Shown: piece after piece, positions 25,881-34,473 of the stretch
Layout: every line of letters begins with the position of its first letter
Numbering within the stretch: the stretch's first letter is position 1
Assembly (NCBI GenBank): GCA_041395245.1
Contig: JAWLAY010000016.1
Location: 1-64,000, forward strand
Length of the DNA stretch: 64,000 nt
Source: Aquimonas sp041395245
GTDB lineage: Bacteria > Pseudomonadota > Gammaproteobacteria > Xanthomonadales > Xanthomonadaceae
Direction of reading: 5' to 3'
Program-made: the position numbers and the translations under genes
The notes under the pieces: model-generated
Databases searched by the model: none
Seen by the model: the letters and a program-made list of their open reading frames with translations, nothing else
Told to the model about the DNA's origin: nothing

Positions 25881-27986
25881 ATGACCGAGTCGCACGTGCT
25901 TCTCCATCCATCCCAGCGCGAAGGTTGCGCTGTGCTCTGCTTCGACAACCCGCCTGTCAACGGTCTTGGACTGGCCTTGCGCACTGCGCTGGCGGCGGCC
26001 ATCGATGCCGCGAACGCGGACCCAGCGGTTCACGCCATCATCCTCACAGGCGCCAACGGCCTGTTCTCCGGCGGTGCCGACATCCGCGAGTTCAACACCC
26101 CGAAAATGCTTGCCGAGCCGAATCTGCATTCGCTGATCCAGTTGGTCGAGCAAAGCGCCAAGCCCGTTGTGGCGGCGATCTCCGGCACCTGCATGGGCGG
26201 CGGACTGGAGCTGTCACTGGCCTGCCACTACCGCGTCGCCACGCCGGATGCCGAAGTCGGTCTGCCGGAAGTGAAGATCGGCCTGCTGCCGGGCGCGGGC
26301 GGCACGCAGCGGCTACCGCGCGCAGTCGGGCTGGAAGTCGCGCTCAACATGATCGTGTCCGGCAATGCGGTGGCGGCAAAGCTGCTGGCAAAGACCCGCT
26401 TGTTCGACCGCGTGGCGGAAGGCGATGTGGTCGACACTGCCGTCGCATTGATCAATGAACAACGCGCGCTTGGCAGCGTGCCGAAGCTGTTGCGCGAGGA
26501 GCGCGTACGGCACCCCGAGGCCGAGGCTTTGCTCGGCTTTGTGCGCACGTCGGTGAAGTCGATGTCCGGTCCCTTCCCTGCCCCGCTGAAATGCGTGGAA
26601 GCGGTGGCGGCCAGTTTGAAGATGCCGTTCGAGCAAGGACTGGCGAACGAAAAGCAGTTGTTCACCGAACTGATGTTTGGTCCGGAGTCGCGCGCGCTGC
26701 GGCATTTCTTCTTCGGCGAACGCGCGGCCGCCAAGATTCCCGATGTTCCGGAAAACACCCCGCTGCGACCGATCCACCGCATCGGCATCATCGGCGCTGG
26801 CACCATGGGCGGCGGCATCGCGATGAACTTCCTCAATGCCGGATTGCCCGTCACCCTGCTGGAAATGAAGCAGGAGGCGCTGGATCGCGGCATCGCCACG
26901 ATCCGCAAGAACTACGAGAGCGCACTCAAGAAGGGCAAGCTGAGCGCGGAAAAACTCGAACAGCGCATGGGCTTGTTGAAGCCCTCGCTAAGCTATGACG
27001 ATCTGGCTGACGCCGATTTGATCATCGAAGCGGTCTTCGAGGACATCGGTGTCAAGCAGCAGGTCTTTGAAAAGCTCGATGCCATCGCCAAACCGGGCGC
27101 CATCCTGGCGTCCAACACCTCGACGCTGGATCTGAACGCCATCGCCGGGTTCACGCGCCGCCCGCAGGACGTGGTCGGCCTGCATTTCTTCAGTCCGGCC
27201 AACGTGATGAAACTGCTCGAAGTGGTGCGCGGCAGTGACACCGCCAAGGACGTGCTGGCCACGGTGATGAAACTGGCCAAGAAGATTCGCAAGATCGCCG
27301 TCGTATCCGGCGTGTGCGACGGCTTCATCGGCAATCGCATGGTCGAGCAATATGGCCGTCAGGCCCTGTATCTGGTGGAGGAAGGCGCCAGTCCGCAGCA
27401 GGTGGATCGCGCACTGGAAAAATTCGGCATGGCGATGGGCCTGTTCCGCATGTCCGATCTGGCGGGCAACGACATCGGCTGGGCGATTCGCAAGCGCCGC
27501 TATGTCGAGCAACCCGACATGCTCTATCCGCGCATCGCCGACAAGCTCTGCGAACAGGGTCGCTTCGGCCAGAAGACCGGCAAGGGCTGGTATCGCTACG
27601 AAGCCGGTGCGCGCGAGGCCATCGTCGACCCGGAAGTCGATGCATTGATCGTCGCGCACCGCGCCGAGCTGGGCATCACGCCGCGCGCGATCAGCGATGA
27701 GGAAATCGTCAGCCGCTGCGTCCTCGCCTTGGTGAATGAAGGTGCTCGCCTTCTCGACGAAGGCATCGCCGCGCGCGCCTCGGACATCGACATGGTCTAC
27801 ATCACCGGCTACGGCTTCCCGGTCCACAAGGGCGGACCCATGCTGTATGCGGATGGCCTCGGCCTCTACAACGTGCTGCGAACGCTGCGGCGCTATGCAG
27901 CGCACTCGCATGGCGACCGTCGTTTCTGGCAACCGGCGGCGCTGATCGAGCGCCTGGTGAGCAACGGTCAATCCTTCAACGGCTGA
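25881..27986 (+). CDS. Bifunctional enoyl-CoA hydratase / 3-hydroxyacyl-CoA dehydrogenase (FadJ/FadB-like)
   Basis: 701 residues. The crotonase domain (residues 1-190) has NGLFSGGADIREFN and GTCMGGGLELSLAC (oxyanion hole) plus LPEVKIGLLPGAGGTQRLPR with the catalytic Glu. The dehydrogenase starts at about residue 295 with RIGIIGAGTMGGGIAMNF, followed by HFFSPANVMKLLEVV (catalytic His) and GFIGNRMVEQY. It carries out the second and third steps of beta-oxidation. The residue order matches the single-chain FadJ/peroxisomal type. AGAGG precedes ATG 25881. It leads an operon with a thiolase 41 bp downstream. Confidence 0.9.
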   Translation: MTESHVLLHPSQREGCAVLCFDNPPVNGLGLALRTALAAAIDAANADPAVHAIILTGANGLFSGGADIREFNTPKMLAEPNLHSLIQLVEQSAKPVVAAISGTCMGGGLELSLACHYRVATPDAEVGLPEVKIGLLPGAGGTQRLPRAVGLEVALNMIVSGNAVAAKLLAKTRLFDRVAEGDVVDTAVALINEQRALGSVPKLLREERVRHPEAEALLGFVRTSVKSMSGPFPAPLKCVEAVAASLKMPFEQGLANEKQLFTELMFGPESRALRHFFFGERAAAKIPDVPENTPLRPIHRIGIIGAGTMGGGIAMNFLNAGLPVTLLEMKQEALDRGIATIRKNYESALKKGKLSAEKLEQRMGLLKPSLSYDDLADADLIIEAVFEDIGVKQQVFEKLDAIAKPGAILASNTSTLDLNAIAGFTRRPQDVVGLHFFSPANVMKLLEVVRGSDTAKDVLATVMKLAKKIRKIAVVSGVCDGFIGNRMVEQYGRQALYLVEEGASPQQVDRALEKFGMAMGLFRMSDLAGNDIGWAIRKRRYVEQPDMLYPRIADKLCEQGRFGQKTGKGWYRYEAGAREAIVDPEVDALIVAHRAELGITPRAISDEEIVSRCVLALVNEGARLLDEGIAARASDIDMVYITGYGFPVHKGGPMLYADGLGLYNVLRTLRRYAAHSHGDRRFWQPAALIERLVSNGQSFNG

Positions 27987-28027
27987 GGCGCGCCGCGCGC
28001 CATCGTCCCCAATTTGCGGAGTAACCC

Positions 28028-29206
28028 ATGAAAGACGCAGTGATCGTTTCCACCGCGCGCACCCCACTGGCCAAGAGCTGGAAAGGGGCCTTCAACATGA
28101 CCCACGGCGCCACCCTGGCCGGACACGCCATCCAGCACGCGGTCGCCCGCGCGGGCATCGAGGGCGCGGAAATCGAGGATGTATTGCTCGGCTGCGGATT
28201 GCCGGAAGGCGCCACCGGCAACAACATCGCGCGGCAGGCCGCGCTGCGCGCCGGGCTGCCGGTGAGCGTGTCCGGCATGACCGTCAATCGCTTCTGTTCC
28301 TCGGGACTGCAGACCATCGCACTGGCTGCACAGCGCATTCAAGCCGGTGAAGGCGAGATTTATGTCGCAGGCGGTGTCGAGTCCATTTCCTGCGTGCAGG
28401 CTGAGATCAACCAGCACATGTTGAGCGAAAGCTGGCTGGCCAAGCACAAGCCGGAAATCTACTGGAGCATGTTGCAGACCGCGGAAACCGTGGCGACCCG
28501 CTACGGCATTGAGCGCGACGTGATGGATGCCTACGGCGTACGCAGTCAGCAGCGCGCCGCCGCCGCCGCTGCCGCAGGCAAGTTCGACGACGAAATCGTG
28601 CCAATCAGCGTGCTGGCGGCCATCGCCGACAAACAAAGCGGCGCGATCAGCACGCAGCAGGTGACCGTCAGTGCCGATGAAGGCATCCGCGCCGATACCA
28701 CGCTCGATGCGGTCGCGAAGATTCGCAGCGCCACACCCGGTGGCCGTATCGCGGCGGGCAATGCCAGCCAGTTCAGCGATGGTGCATCGGCCTGCGTGGT
28801 GATGGATGGCGCGCTTGCTGCGCAGAAGGGCCTGACACCGATGGGCGTGTTTCGCGGCTTCGCGGTGGCCGGGCTGGAGCCGGACGAAATGGGCATCGGC
28901 CCGATTTATGCGGTGCCGAAGCTGCTCAAGCGCGCCGGTCTGGGCGTCGCGGACATCGGCTTGTGGGAACTCAACGAAGCCTTCGCCGTGCAGGTGCTGT
29001 ACTGCCGCGACAAACTCGGCATTCCCGACGAACGACTCAACGTCAACGGCGGTGCCATCGCCGTGGGACATCCGTACGGCATGTCCGGCGCGCGTCTGGT
29101 CGGTCACGCGCTGATCGAAGGCAAGCGCCGTGGCGTGAAGTACGCCGTGGTCACCATGTGCATCGGTGGCGGCATGGGTGCCGCCGGTTTGCTGGAAATC
29201 GTCTGA
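28028..29206 (+). CDS. Acetyl-CoA C-acyltransferase (thiolase)
   Basis: 392 residues. The nucleophilic Cys is residue 90 (VNRFCSSGLQTIALAAQRI). The catalytic His lies in GGAIAVGHPYGMSGAR (about 350) and the second Cys in TMCIGGGMGA (about 380). It catalyses the last, thiolytic step of beta-oxidation. The start is preceded by GCGGAG and the gene follows the multifunctional enzyme. Confidence 0.93.
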   Translation: MKDAVIVSTARTPLAKSWKGAFNMTHGATLAGHAIQHAVARAGIEGAEIEDVLLGCGLPEGATGNNIARQAALRAGLPVSVSGMTVNRFCSSGLQTIALAAQRIQAGEGEIYVAGGVESISCVQAEINQHMLSESWLAKHKPEIYWSMLQTAETVATRYGIERDVMDAYGVRSQQRAAAAAAAGKFDDEIVPISVLAAIADKQSGAISTQQVTVSADEGIRADTTLDAVAKIRSATPGGRIAAGNASQFSDGASACVVMDGALAAQKGLTPMGVFRGFAVAGLEPDEMGIGPIYAVPKLLKRAGLGVADIGLWELNEAFAVQVLYCRDKLGIPDERLNVNGGAIAVGHPYGMSGARLVGHALIEGKRRGVKYAVVTMCIGGGMGAAGLLEIV

Positions 29207-29216
29207 GGAGCAGCGC

Positions 29217-29993
29217 ATGAGTGTCAAACAATTGCTCGACCTGCAGGGCCGCGTCGCGCTGATCACCGGGGCATCACGCGGACTGGGCCTGCAAATGGCC
29301 GACGCGCTGGGCGAAATGGGCGCGCATCTTGTGATCAGCGCGCGCAAGGCCGCCGATCTGCAGAGTGCTGCGGAGTCGCTGCAGGCCAAGGGCTATCGCG
29401 TGCTCGCCGTGCCCGCCGACATCGGCAAGCCCGATAGTGCAAACGCCCTGGTGGATGCCGCGCTGGCCGAATTCGGCCAGATCGACATCCTCGTCAACAA
29501 CGCGGGCGCAACCTGGGGCGCAGCAGCGGAAGATCATCCATTGGAGGCCTGGAACAAGGTCATCGACGTCAATCTCAATGGTCTGTTCGTGCTCACCCAA
29601 GCGGTCGCCAAGCGCTGCATGCTGCCGAGTGGGGATGGCCGCATCATCAACATCGCCTCGGTCGCCGGACTGGGCGCATCGCCCGCCGAGGTACTGCGCG
29701 CGGCGGCCTATCACGCCAGCAAGGGCGCGGTGGTCAATCTTACCCGTGCGCTGGCTGCCGAGTGGGGCGCGCAGGGCATCACCGTCAATGCGATTTGTCC
29801 GGGCTTTTTCCCGACCAAGATGGCCGACAAGATCATCGAGCGCTCGCACGAACTGCTGCTGCGCCTGACGCCACGCGGTCGGATGGGCGAGGACGAAGAT
29901 CTCAAAGGTCTGGTGGTGCTGTTGGCCTCGGATGCCGGACGTCATATCAACGGTCAGAACATCGCCGTCGACGGCGGCATGAGCGTGCTCTGA
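29217..29993 (+). CDS. Short-chain dehydrogenase/reductase
   Basis: 258 residues, classical SDR. Cofactor motif TGASRGLGLQMAD is at about residue 20, NNAG at 93-96, catalytic Ser in NIASVAGLGA, and Tyr-x3-Lys in YHASKGAVVNLTRAL. C-terminal GRMGEDEDLKGLVVLLASDA and the GQNIAVDGGMSVL ending are typical of gluconate 5-dehydrogenase/FabG-like SDRs. Substrate unknown; in this operon a hydroxyacyl or oxoacyl intermediate is likely. GAGGAG precedes ATG 29217. The stop overlaps the next start (TGATG). Confidence 0.85.
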   Translation: MSVKQLLDLQGRVALITGASRGLGLQMADALGEMGAHLVISARKAADLQSAAESLQAKGYRVLAVPADIGKPDSANALVDAALAEFGQIDILVNNAGATWGAAAEDHPLEAWNKVIDVNLNGLFVLTQAVAKRCMLPSGDGRIINIASVAGLGASPAEVLRAAAYHASKGAVVNLTRALAAEWGAQGITVNAICPGFFPTKMADKIIERSHELLLRLTPRGRMGEDEDLKGLVVLLASDAGRHINGQNIAVDGGMSVL

Positions 29994-31054
29994 TGGCTGC
30001 CTTGCCTGCCGGTCTGACCGCCGTGCGTGAAGCCCATCGCGTTGACGAAGCGGCACTGCGCGACTGGCTGGCTCAGAGCCTCGGCCTGCGCGGCGACATG
30101 CAGATCGCGCAGTTTGAAGGCGGCCAGTCCAATCCGACCTATTTCATCGAGATCGGCGGCGAGCGTCTGGTGCTGCGTCGCAAACCGCCGGGCAAGTTGC
30201 TGCCGTCCGCGCACGCGGTGGATCGCGAGTTTCGCGTCATCAGCGCCTTGCGCAGCAGTGCCGTGCCGGTGGCCGAACCCCTCGCGCTGTGCACTGACGA
30301 ACAAGTCATCGGCAGTCTGTTCTACGTCATGCGACATGTCGAAGGCCGGGTGTTCTGGGACCCGAAAACACCAAGCCTGACACCCGCCGAACGCGCCGCC
30401 GTGTTCGATGACATGAATCGCGTCATCGCCGCACTGCATGGGCTCGATCCGGACGCGCTGGGGCTGGGCGATTACGGCCCACGCGAGGCCTATCTGAGCC
30501 GCCAGATTGCGCGCTGGAGCAAGCAGTACCGCGCCGCCGAAGCACCGGCCATCGAGGCCATGGAGCAGCTGATCGCGTGGCTACCGCAGCGGGTGCCGCA
30601 GGACGAGGGGCTGCGCATCGTGCATGGCGATCTGCGGCTCGACAATTTCATCTTTCACCCGACCGAGCCACGCGTACTGGCGCTGCTCGACTGGGAGTTG
30701 TCGACGCTCGGCGACCCACTGGTCGATTTCGCCTACAGCGCCCTGACCTGGCGCATGCCGGGTGGCAGTTTCCGCGGCCTGGCTGGCGTCGACATCGCCT
30801 CGCTCGGCATCCCGAGCGAGGCCGATTACGTGGCGCGCTACTGCGCCCGCAGCGGTCGCGACCTGAATAGTGACGGCACGCTGCCGCACTGGAACACCTA
30901 TCTCGTCTTCAACCTGTTCCGCCTCGCGGCCATTCTGCAGGGCGTCGCCGCCCGCGCCCTGCAGGGCAATGCGGCCAGCGAGCAAGCGGTCGCGATGGGG
31001 CAACAGGCGCGGCCATTGGCCGACGCCGCCTGGCGTTTAGCTCAAGGAGCCTGA
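29993..31054 (+). CDS. APH-family phosphotransferase (ACAD10/11- or LvaA-like acyl-CoA hydroxyl kinase)
   Basis: 353 residues with an aminoglycoside-phosphotransferase fold. N-terminal nucleotide loop FEGGQSNPTYFIE (about residue 40) and LRRKPPGKLLPSAHAVDREF are followed by the catalytic loop VHGDLRLDNFIFHP (about 210) and the metal-binding DWELSTLGDPLVDFAY. The same sequence pattern forms the kinase half of animal ACAD10/ACAD11 and of bacterial LvaA, which phosphorylate 4-hydroxyacyl-CoAs. The next gene is an acyl-CoA dehydrogenase, giving the ACAD11 arrangement as two separate proteins. Substrate here is inferred. Confidence 0.8.
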   Translation: MAALPAGLTAVREAHRVDEAALRDWLAQSLGLRGDMQIAQFEGGQSNPTYFIEIGGERLVLRRKPPGKLLPSAHAVDREFRVISALRSSAVPVAEPLALCTDEQVIGSLFYVMRHVEGRVFWDPKTPSLTPAERAAVFDDMNRVIAALHGLDPDALGLGDYGPREAYLSRQIARWSKQYRAAEAPAIEAMEQLIAWLPQRVPQDEGLRIVHGDLRLDNFIFHPTEPRVLALLDWELSTLGDPLVDFAYSALTWRMPGGSFRGLAGVDIASLGIPSEADYVARYCARSGRDLNSDGTLPHWNTYLVFNLFRLAAILQGVAARALQGNAASEQAVAMGQQARPLADAAWRLAQGA

Positions 31055-31055
31055 C

Positions 31056-32279
31056 ATGGACTTTTCCTACTCCCCGCGCACACGCGAACTGATGGCGCGC
31101 GTCGATGCCTTCATGCACGCCGAGGTGTTTCCGCACGAAGCGACCTTTTTTGCCGAAGTCGAAGCCAATCGCCGCGCAGGCAATGCCTGGGTGCCGACCG
31201 TCATCATGGAAACCCTCAAGGCCAAGGCCAGGGCAGAAGGTCTGTGGAATCTGTTCCTGCCCGACTCGGACCACGGTGCGGGCCTGAGCAACACCGAATA
31301 CGCACCGCTGTGCGAACTGATGGGACGCTCGCCGATTGCGCCGGAAGTGTTCAACTGCAACGCGCCGGACACCGGCAACATGGAAGTGCTGGAGCGCTAC
31401 GGCAACGCCGAGCAGAAAGCGCGCTGGCTGCGCCCGCTGCTGGACGGCGAGATCCGCTCCTGCTTCGCCATGACCGAACCTGCGGTGGCCTCCAGCGATG
31501 CCACCAACATCGAAGCTCGCATCGAACGCGATGGCGAGCACTACGTCATCAACGGACGCAAATGGTGGAGTTCGGGCGCCAACGATCCGCGCTGCCAGAT
31601 CATGATCGTGATGGGCAAGACCAGCCCCGACCATCCCGAGCGGCATCGCCAGCAATCGATGATTCTGGTGCCGATGCAAACCCCCGGCGTCAGCGTGCTG
31701 CGCCATCTGCCGGTGTTCGGCTACGACGACGCGCCGCACGGCCACGGCGAAATACTGTTCGAGAACGTCCGCGTTCCGGCCGATCACATTCTGCTCGGCG
31801 AAGGACGTGGCTTCGAGATCGCACAGGGACGCCTAGGCCCCGGCCGCATCCACCACTGCATGCGCCTGATCGGCCTGGCCGAACGCGCACTGGAACTGAT
31901 GTGCAAGCGCGCCCTCGAACGCCGCGCCTTCGGTCGTTTGCTGGCCGAACAATCGGTGACCCATGAACGCATTGCCGAAGCCCGCCTGCTGATCGATCAG
32001 GCCCGCCTGCTGACCTTGAATGCGGCCTGGATGATGGACACGGTCGGCAACAAGGCCGCACTGAAGGAAATCGGTCTGATCAAGATCGCCGCGCCGAACA
32101 TGGCCTGTCAGGTGATCGACTGGGCGATCCAGTTGCACGGCGGTGGCGGCGTCAGCGACGACTTCCCGCTGGCCTACGCCTACGCCATGGCACGCACACT
32201 GCGCTTGGCCGATGGCCCCGACGAAGTGCATCGCGCGCAGATCGCCAAACTTGAACTGAAACGCTGGAAGACCGCATGA
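31056..32279 (+). CDS. Acyl-CoA dehydrogenase (ACAD11/LvaC-like)
   Basis: 407 residues, beginning with the long ACAD11-type N-terminus (FSYSPRTRELMARVDAFM). FAMTEPAVASSDATNIEA and INGRKWWSSGANDPRCQI are the flavin-binding region, and GPGRIHHCMRLIGLAERALE and HGGGGVSDDFPLA are typical of this subfamily. Near the C-terminus LADGPDEVHRAQIAKLE replaces the usual catalytic segment of medium-chain enzymes, as in ACAD10/11. It may handle phosphorylated 4-hydroxyacyl-CoA from the upstream kinase. Its stop overlaps the IclR start by 4 bp. Confidence 0.88.
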   Translation: MDFSYSPRTRELMARVDAFMHAEVFPHEATFFAEVEANRRAGNAWVPTVIMETLKAKARAEGLWNLFLPDSDHGAGLSNTEYAPLCELMGRSPIAPEVFNCNAPDTGNMEVLERYGNAEQKARWLRPLLDGEIRSCFAMTEPAVASSDATNIEARIERDGEHYVINGRKWWSSGANDPRCQIMIVMGKTSPDHPERHRQQSMILVPMQTPGVSVLRHLPVFGYDDAPHGHGEILFENVRVPADHILLGEGRGFEIAQGRLGPGRIHHCMRLIGLAERALELMCKRALERRAFGRLLAEQSVTHERIAEARLLIDQARLLTLNAAWMMDTVGNKAALKEIGLIKIAAPNMACQVIDWAIQLHGGGGVSDDFPLAYAYAMARTLRLADGPDEVHRAQIAKLELKRWKTA

Positions 32280-33103
32280 GCGCGGACCTCGACACGACCG
32301 ACGACATCGAACACGAGATCGCGCAGGAGGAACGGCGTGACCGCCGCTTCGTCTCCGCACTGGCGCGCGGCATGGCGATCCTGCGCTGCTTCAAGCGCAG
32401 CGAACGCTGGCTCGCGAACAGCGAAATCGCCGCCCGCACCGGTCTGCCGCGCCCGACCATCTCGCGGCTCACCTACACCCTGACCCGACTCGGCTATCTC
32501 GAACACTCGACCCGCCTCGAAAAGTACGCCCTCGGCGCCGGTGTGCTGGCGCTGGGGCACGCCTATCTCGCGGGTGAGGACGTGCGCGGCATCGCCCGAC
32601 CGCTGATGCAGGCGCTGGCCGATGAAGTCAACGCCACCGTGCTGCTCGGCGCACTCGATCAAACCCAGATGGTGCTGGTGGAAGTCTGTCATGGCAGCGA
32701 AGCCTTCCACCTCAAACGCGATGTCGGCCAGCGCGTGCCGCACGGCGCCACGGCACTGGGGCGCGCCTATCTGATGGGTCTGAGTGGCGGTCGATTGGAA
32801 GAAGCCATCCAGAACCTGCGCGCCCACACACCGGAAGCCGATCACACCGCCTTCAACGCGGGCATCCGCCAGGCCATCGCCGACTTCAAGGACTACGGCC
32901 TGGTGTTCTCGCTCGGCGACTGGAATCGCGAGGTCTACGCCGCCGCCGTGCCACTGGCCCTCAACGGCGGCGAACGCATCATGGCGATCAGCGTCAGCGG
33001 CCCGATCTACACCATGACCCGCGACCGCCTCATCAACGAAGTCGGCCCCCGCCTGCGCGCCGCCCGCGACAGCATCCAACGGCGATTGCTGGCGCAAAGC
33101 TGA
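32276..33103 (+). CDS. IclR-family transcriptional regulator
   Basis: 275 residues. An acidic N-terminal extension precedes the winged helix-turn-helix (VSALARGMAILRCF; NSEIAARTGLPRPTISRLTY) at residues 25-85. The effector-binding domain spans about 100-270. It closes the beta-oxidation operon (ATGA overlap with the dehydrogenase), so it probably controls it, perhaps sensing an acyl-CoA or hydroxy-acid intermediate. Confidence 0.88.
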   Translation: MSADLDTTDDIEHEIAQEERRDRRFVSALARGMAILRCFKRSERWLANSEIAARTGLPRPTISRLTYTLTRLGYLEHSTRLEKYALGAGVLALGHAYLAGEDVRGIARPLMQALADEVNATVLLGALDQTQMVLVEVCHGSEAFHLKRDVGQRVPHGATALGRAYLMGLSGGRLEEAIQNLRAHTPEADHTAFNAGIRQAIADFKDYGLVFSLGDWNREVYAAAVPLALNGGERIMAISVSGPIYTMTRDRLINEVGPRLRAARDSIQRRLLAQS

Positions 33104-33127
33104 CGACCCCGCGCCCTGGTTCCACCG

Positions 33128-33162
33128 TTTTGCGTGATACGCGCCGACGACAGATTCGTCGT
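33128..33162 (+). promoter_or_regulatory. Conserved upstream element, copy 1
   Basis: TTTTGCGTGATACGCGCCGA continues into a CGACGA-CAGAT-TCGTCG dyad, 28 bp before the RCC1-protein start. Almost the same 35 bases recur at 34414-34448 before the next exported protein. It may be a promoter for a dedicated sigma factor or a leader hairpin. Confidence 0.55.
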
Positions 33163-33189
33163 CAGCGCGAACCCGAAACGGAGACATCC

Positions 33190-34392
33190 ATGTGCCGCAT
33201 CCAACCACGATTGACCACGGAAACGCTCGCCACCCTATTGACTCTCTCGGCCTGGCAAAGCCCCGACTTGCAAGCTCAGGTCCCGCTGACGAACGTCATC
33301 GACGTTGCCGCAGGCGACGCACATGCCTGCGCACTGAAAGCCGATGGCGTCGTCGTCTGCTGGGGAAACAATGACTTCGGTCAACTGGGCAACGGCACGA
33401 CCACAAGCTGTCCAATCGGTGTTCCGGTCAATGATCTGTCCGACGTATCCGCCATCGCCGCAGGCTCATGGCATACGTGCGCATTGACCCATGCCGGATC
33501 ACTGTTCTGCTGGGGAGAAAACGCTCGGGGGCAGTTGGGAGACGGCACGACGACGACTCGCCTCACACCTGCAGCCGTTAGCGGGCTCGGCGCAAGCGCT
33601 TCTGCGCTTACCGCCGGAGGCTTGCATACCTGCACCATCACCGGAACCGGCGCGGCAAAATGCTGGGGAGACAACTCGAGCGGTCAGTTGGGAGATGGCA
33701 CAACCACTCAACGATGGATGCCCGCTGCAGTGTTTGGACTAGCGTCCAATGTAGGCGACCTTTCCGCCGGCGCCTCCCACACATGCGCGGTCCGCGCCTC
33801 CAACGGCAGGACCTTTTGTTGGGGGCTGAACAATGATGGACAGCTTGGCGACGGCACGACCATCAACCGCCTCACGCCAACCGACGTCATTGCTCCGACC
33901 GTGGTTGCCTCGGTGCATGCGGGCTACCGGCATAGTTGCCTGGTTGACAACGGAGGTACCGCCGCGTGTTGGGGCGACAACTTTTACGGTCAACTGGGCG
34001 ACGGGACGGAAGAAGACCGTTTAACTCCCTCCATTGTCCACGGCGTCAGCAGCGGCGCTCAGTCTTTGGCACTTAGCGATCTGTCCACGTGCATGCGCTG
34101 GGACTCGGGCGTCCCCTCATGTTGGGGCTTGAATGATGAGGGGCAATTGGGCGATGGCACGAACACGTTTTTTCGGCCCTATCCAGGTGGCGTACAGATC
34201 GGCACCACCGATGCCCTGGACTCGGGTGCCTACTTCTCCTGTGCCGTGACCGCTGGCGACCATCGTGTGATGTGTTGGGGCAGTAACGATTACGGCCAAC
34301 TGGGCGATGGAACGACCGAGGACCGTTTCCTTCCCGTGCCCGCCCTGCAGGTCAGCCCACCACCGGAGGTCTTCACCAACGGCTTCGAGTAA
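33190..34392 (+). CDS. Exported RCC1-repeat beta-propeller protein with C-terminal GFE motif
   Basis: 400 residues. A signal peptide (residues 1-29, ending LQA) is followed by seven RCC1-type blades built on CALxxxGxVxCWGxNxxGQLGDGTT. Each blade has two Cys, suggesting disulphides and an extracytoplasmic location. The chain ends at VFTNGFE, a short motif shared with other exported proteins in this window. GGAGA precedes the ATG, and a 35-bp element shared with the next gene lies upstream. Base composition is lower in GC than that of the fatty-acid operon before it. Function unknown. Confidence 0.82.
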   Translation: MCRIQPRLTTETLATLLTLSAWQSPDLQAQVPLTNVIDVAAGDAHACALKADGVVVCWGNNDFGQLGNGTTTSCPIGVPVNDLSDVSAIAAGSWHTCALTHAGSLFCWGENARGQLGDGTTTTRLTPAAVSGLGASASALTAGGLHTCTITGTGAAKCWGDNSSGQLGDGTTTQRWMPAAVFGLASNVGDLSAGASHTCAVRASNGRTFCWGLNNDGQLGDGTTINRLTPTDVIAPTVVASVHAGYRHSCLVDNGGTAACWGDNFYGQLGDGTEEDRLTPSIVHGVSSGAQSLALSDLSTCMRWDSGVPSCWGLNDEGQLGDGTNTFFRPYPGGVQIGTTDALDSGAYFSCAVTAGDHRVMCWGSNDYGQLGDGTTEDRFLPVPALQVSPPPEVFTNGFE

Positions 34393-34413
34393 GCCTGCGC
34401 GCCTGCGTCGCGA

Positions 34414-34448
34414 TTTTGCGTGTACAGCGCCGACGACCGATTCGTCGG
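34414..34448 (+). promoter_or_regulatory. Conserved upstream element, copy 2
   Basis: TTTTGCGTGTACAGCGCCGA continuing into CGACGA-CCGAT-TCGTCG, 26 bp before the FG-GAP-like protein start. It matches copy 1 (33128-33162) at nearly every position, with the same distance to an exported-protein gene. Confidence 0.55.
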
Positions 34449-34473
34449 CAGGTTCACTCAAAGGGAGAGACTT

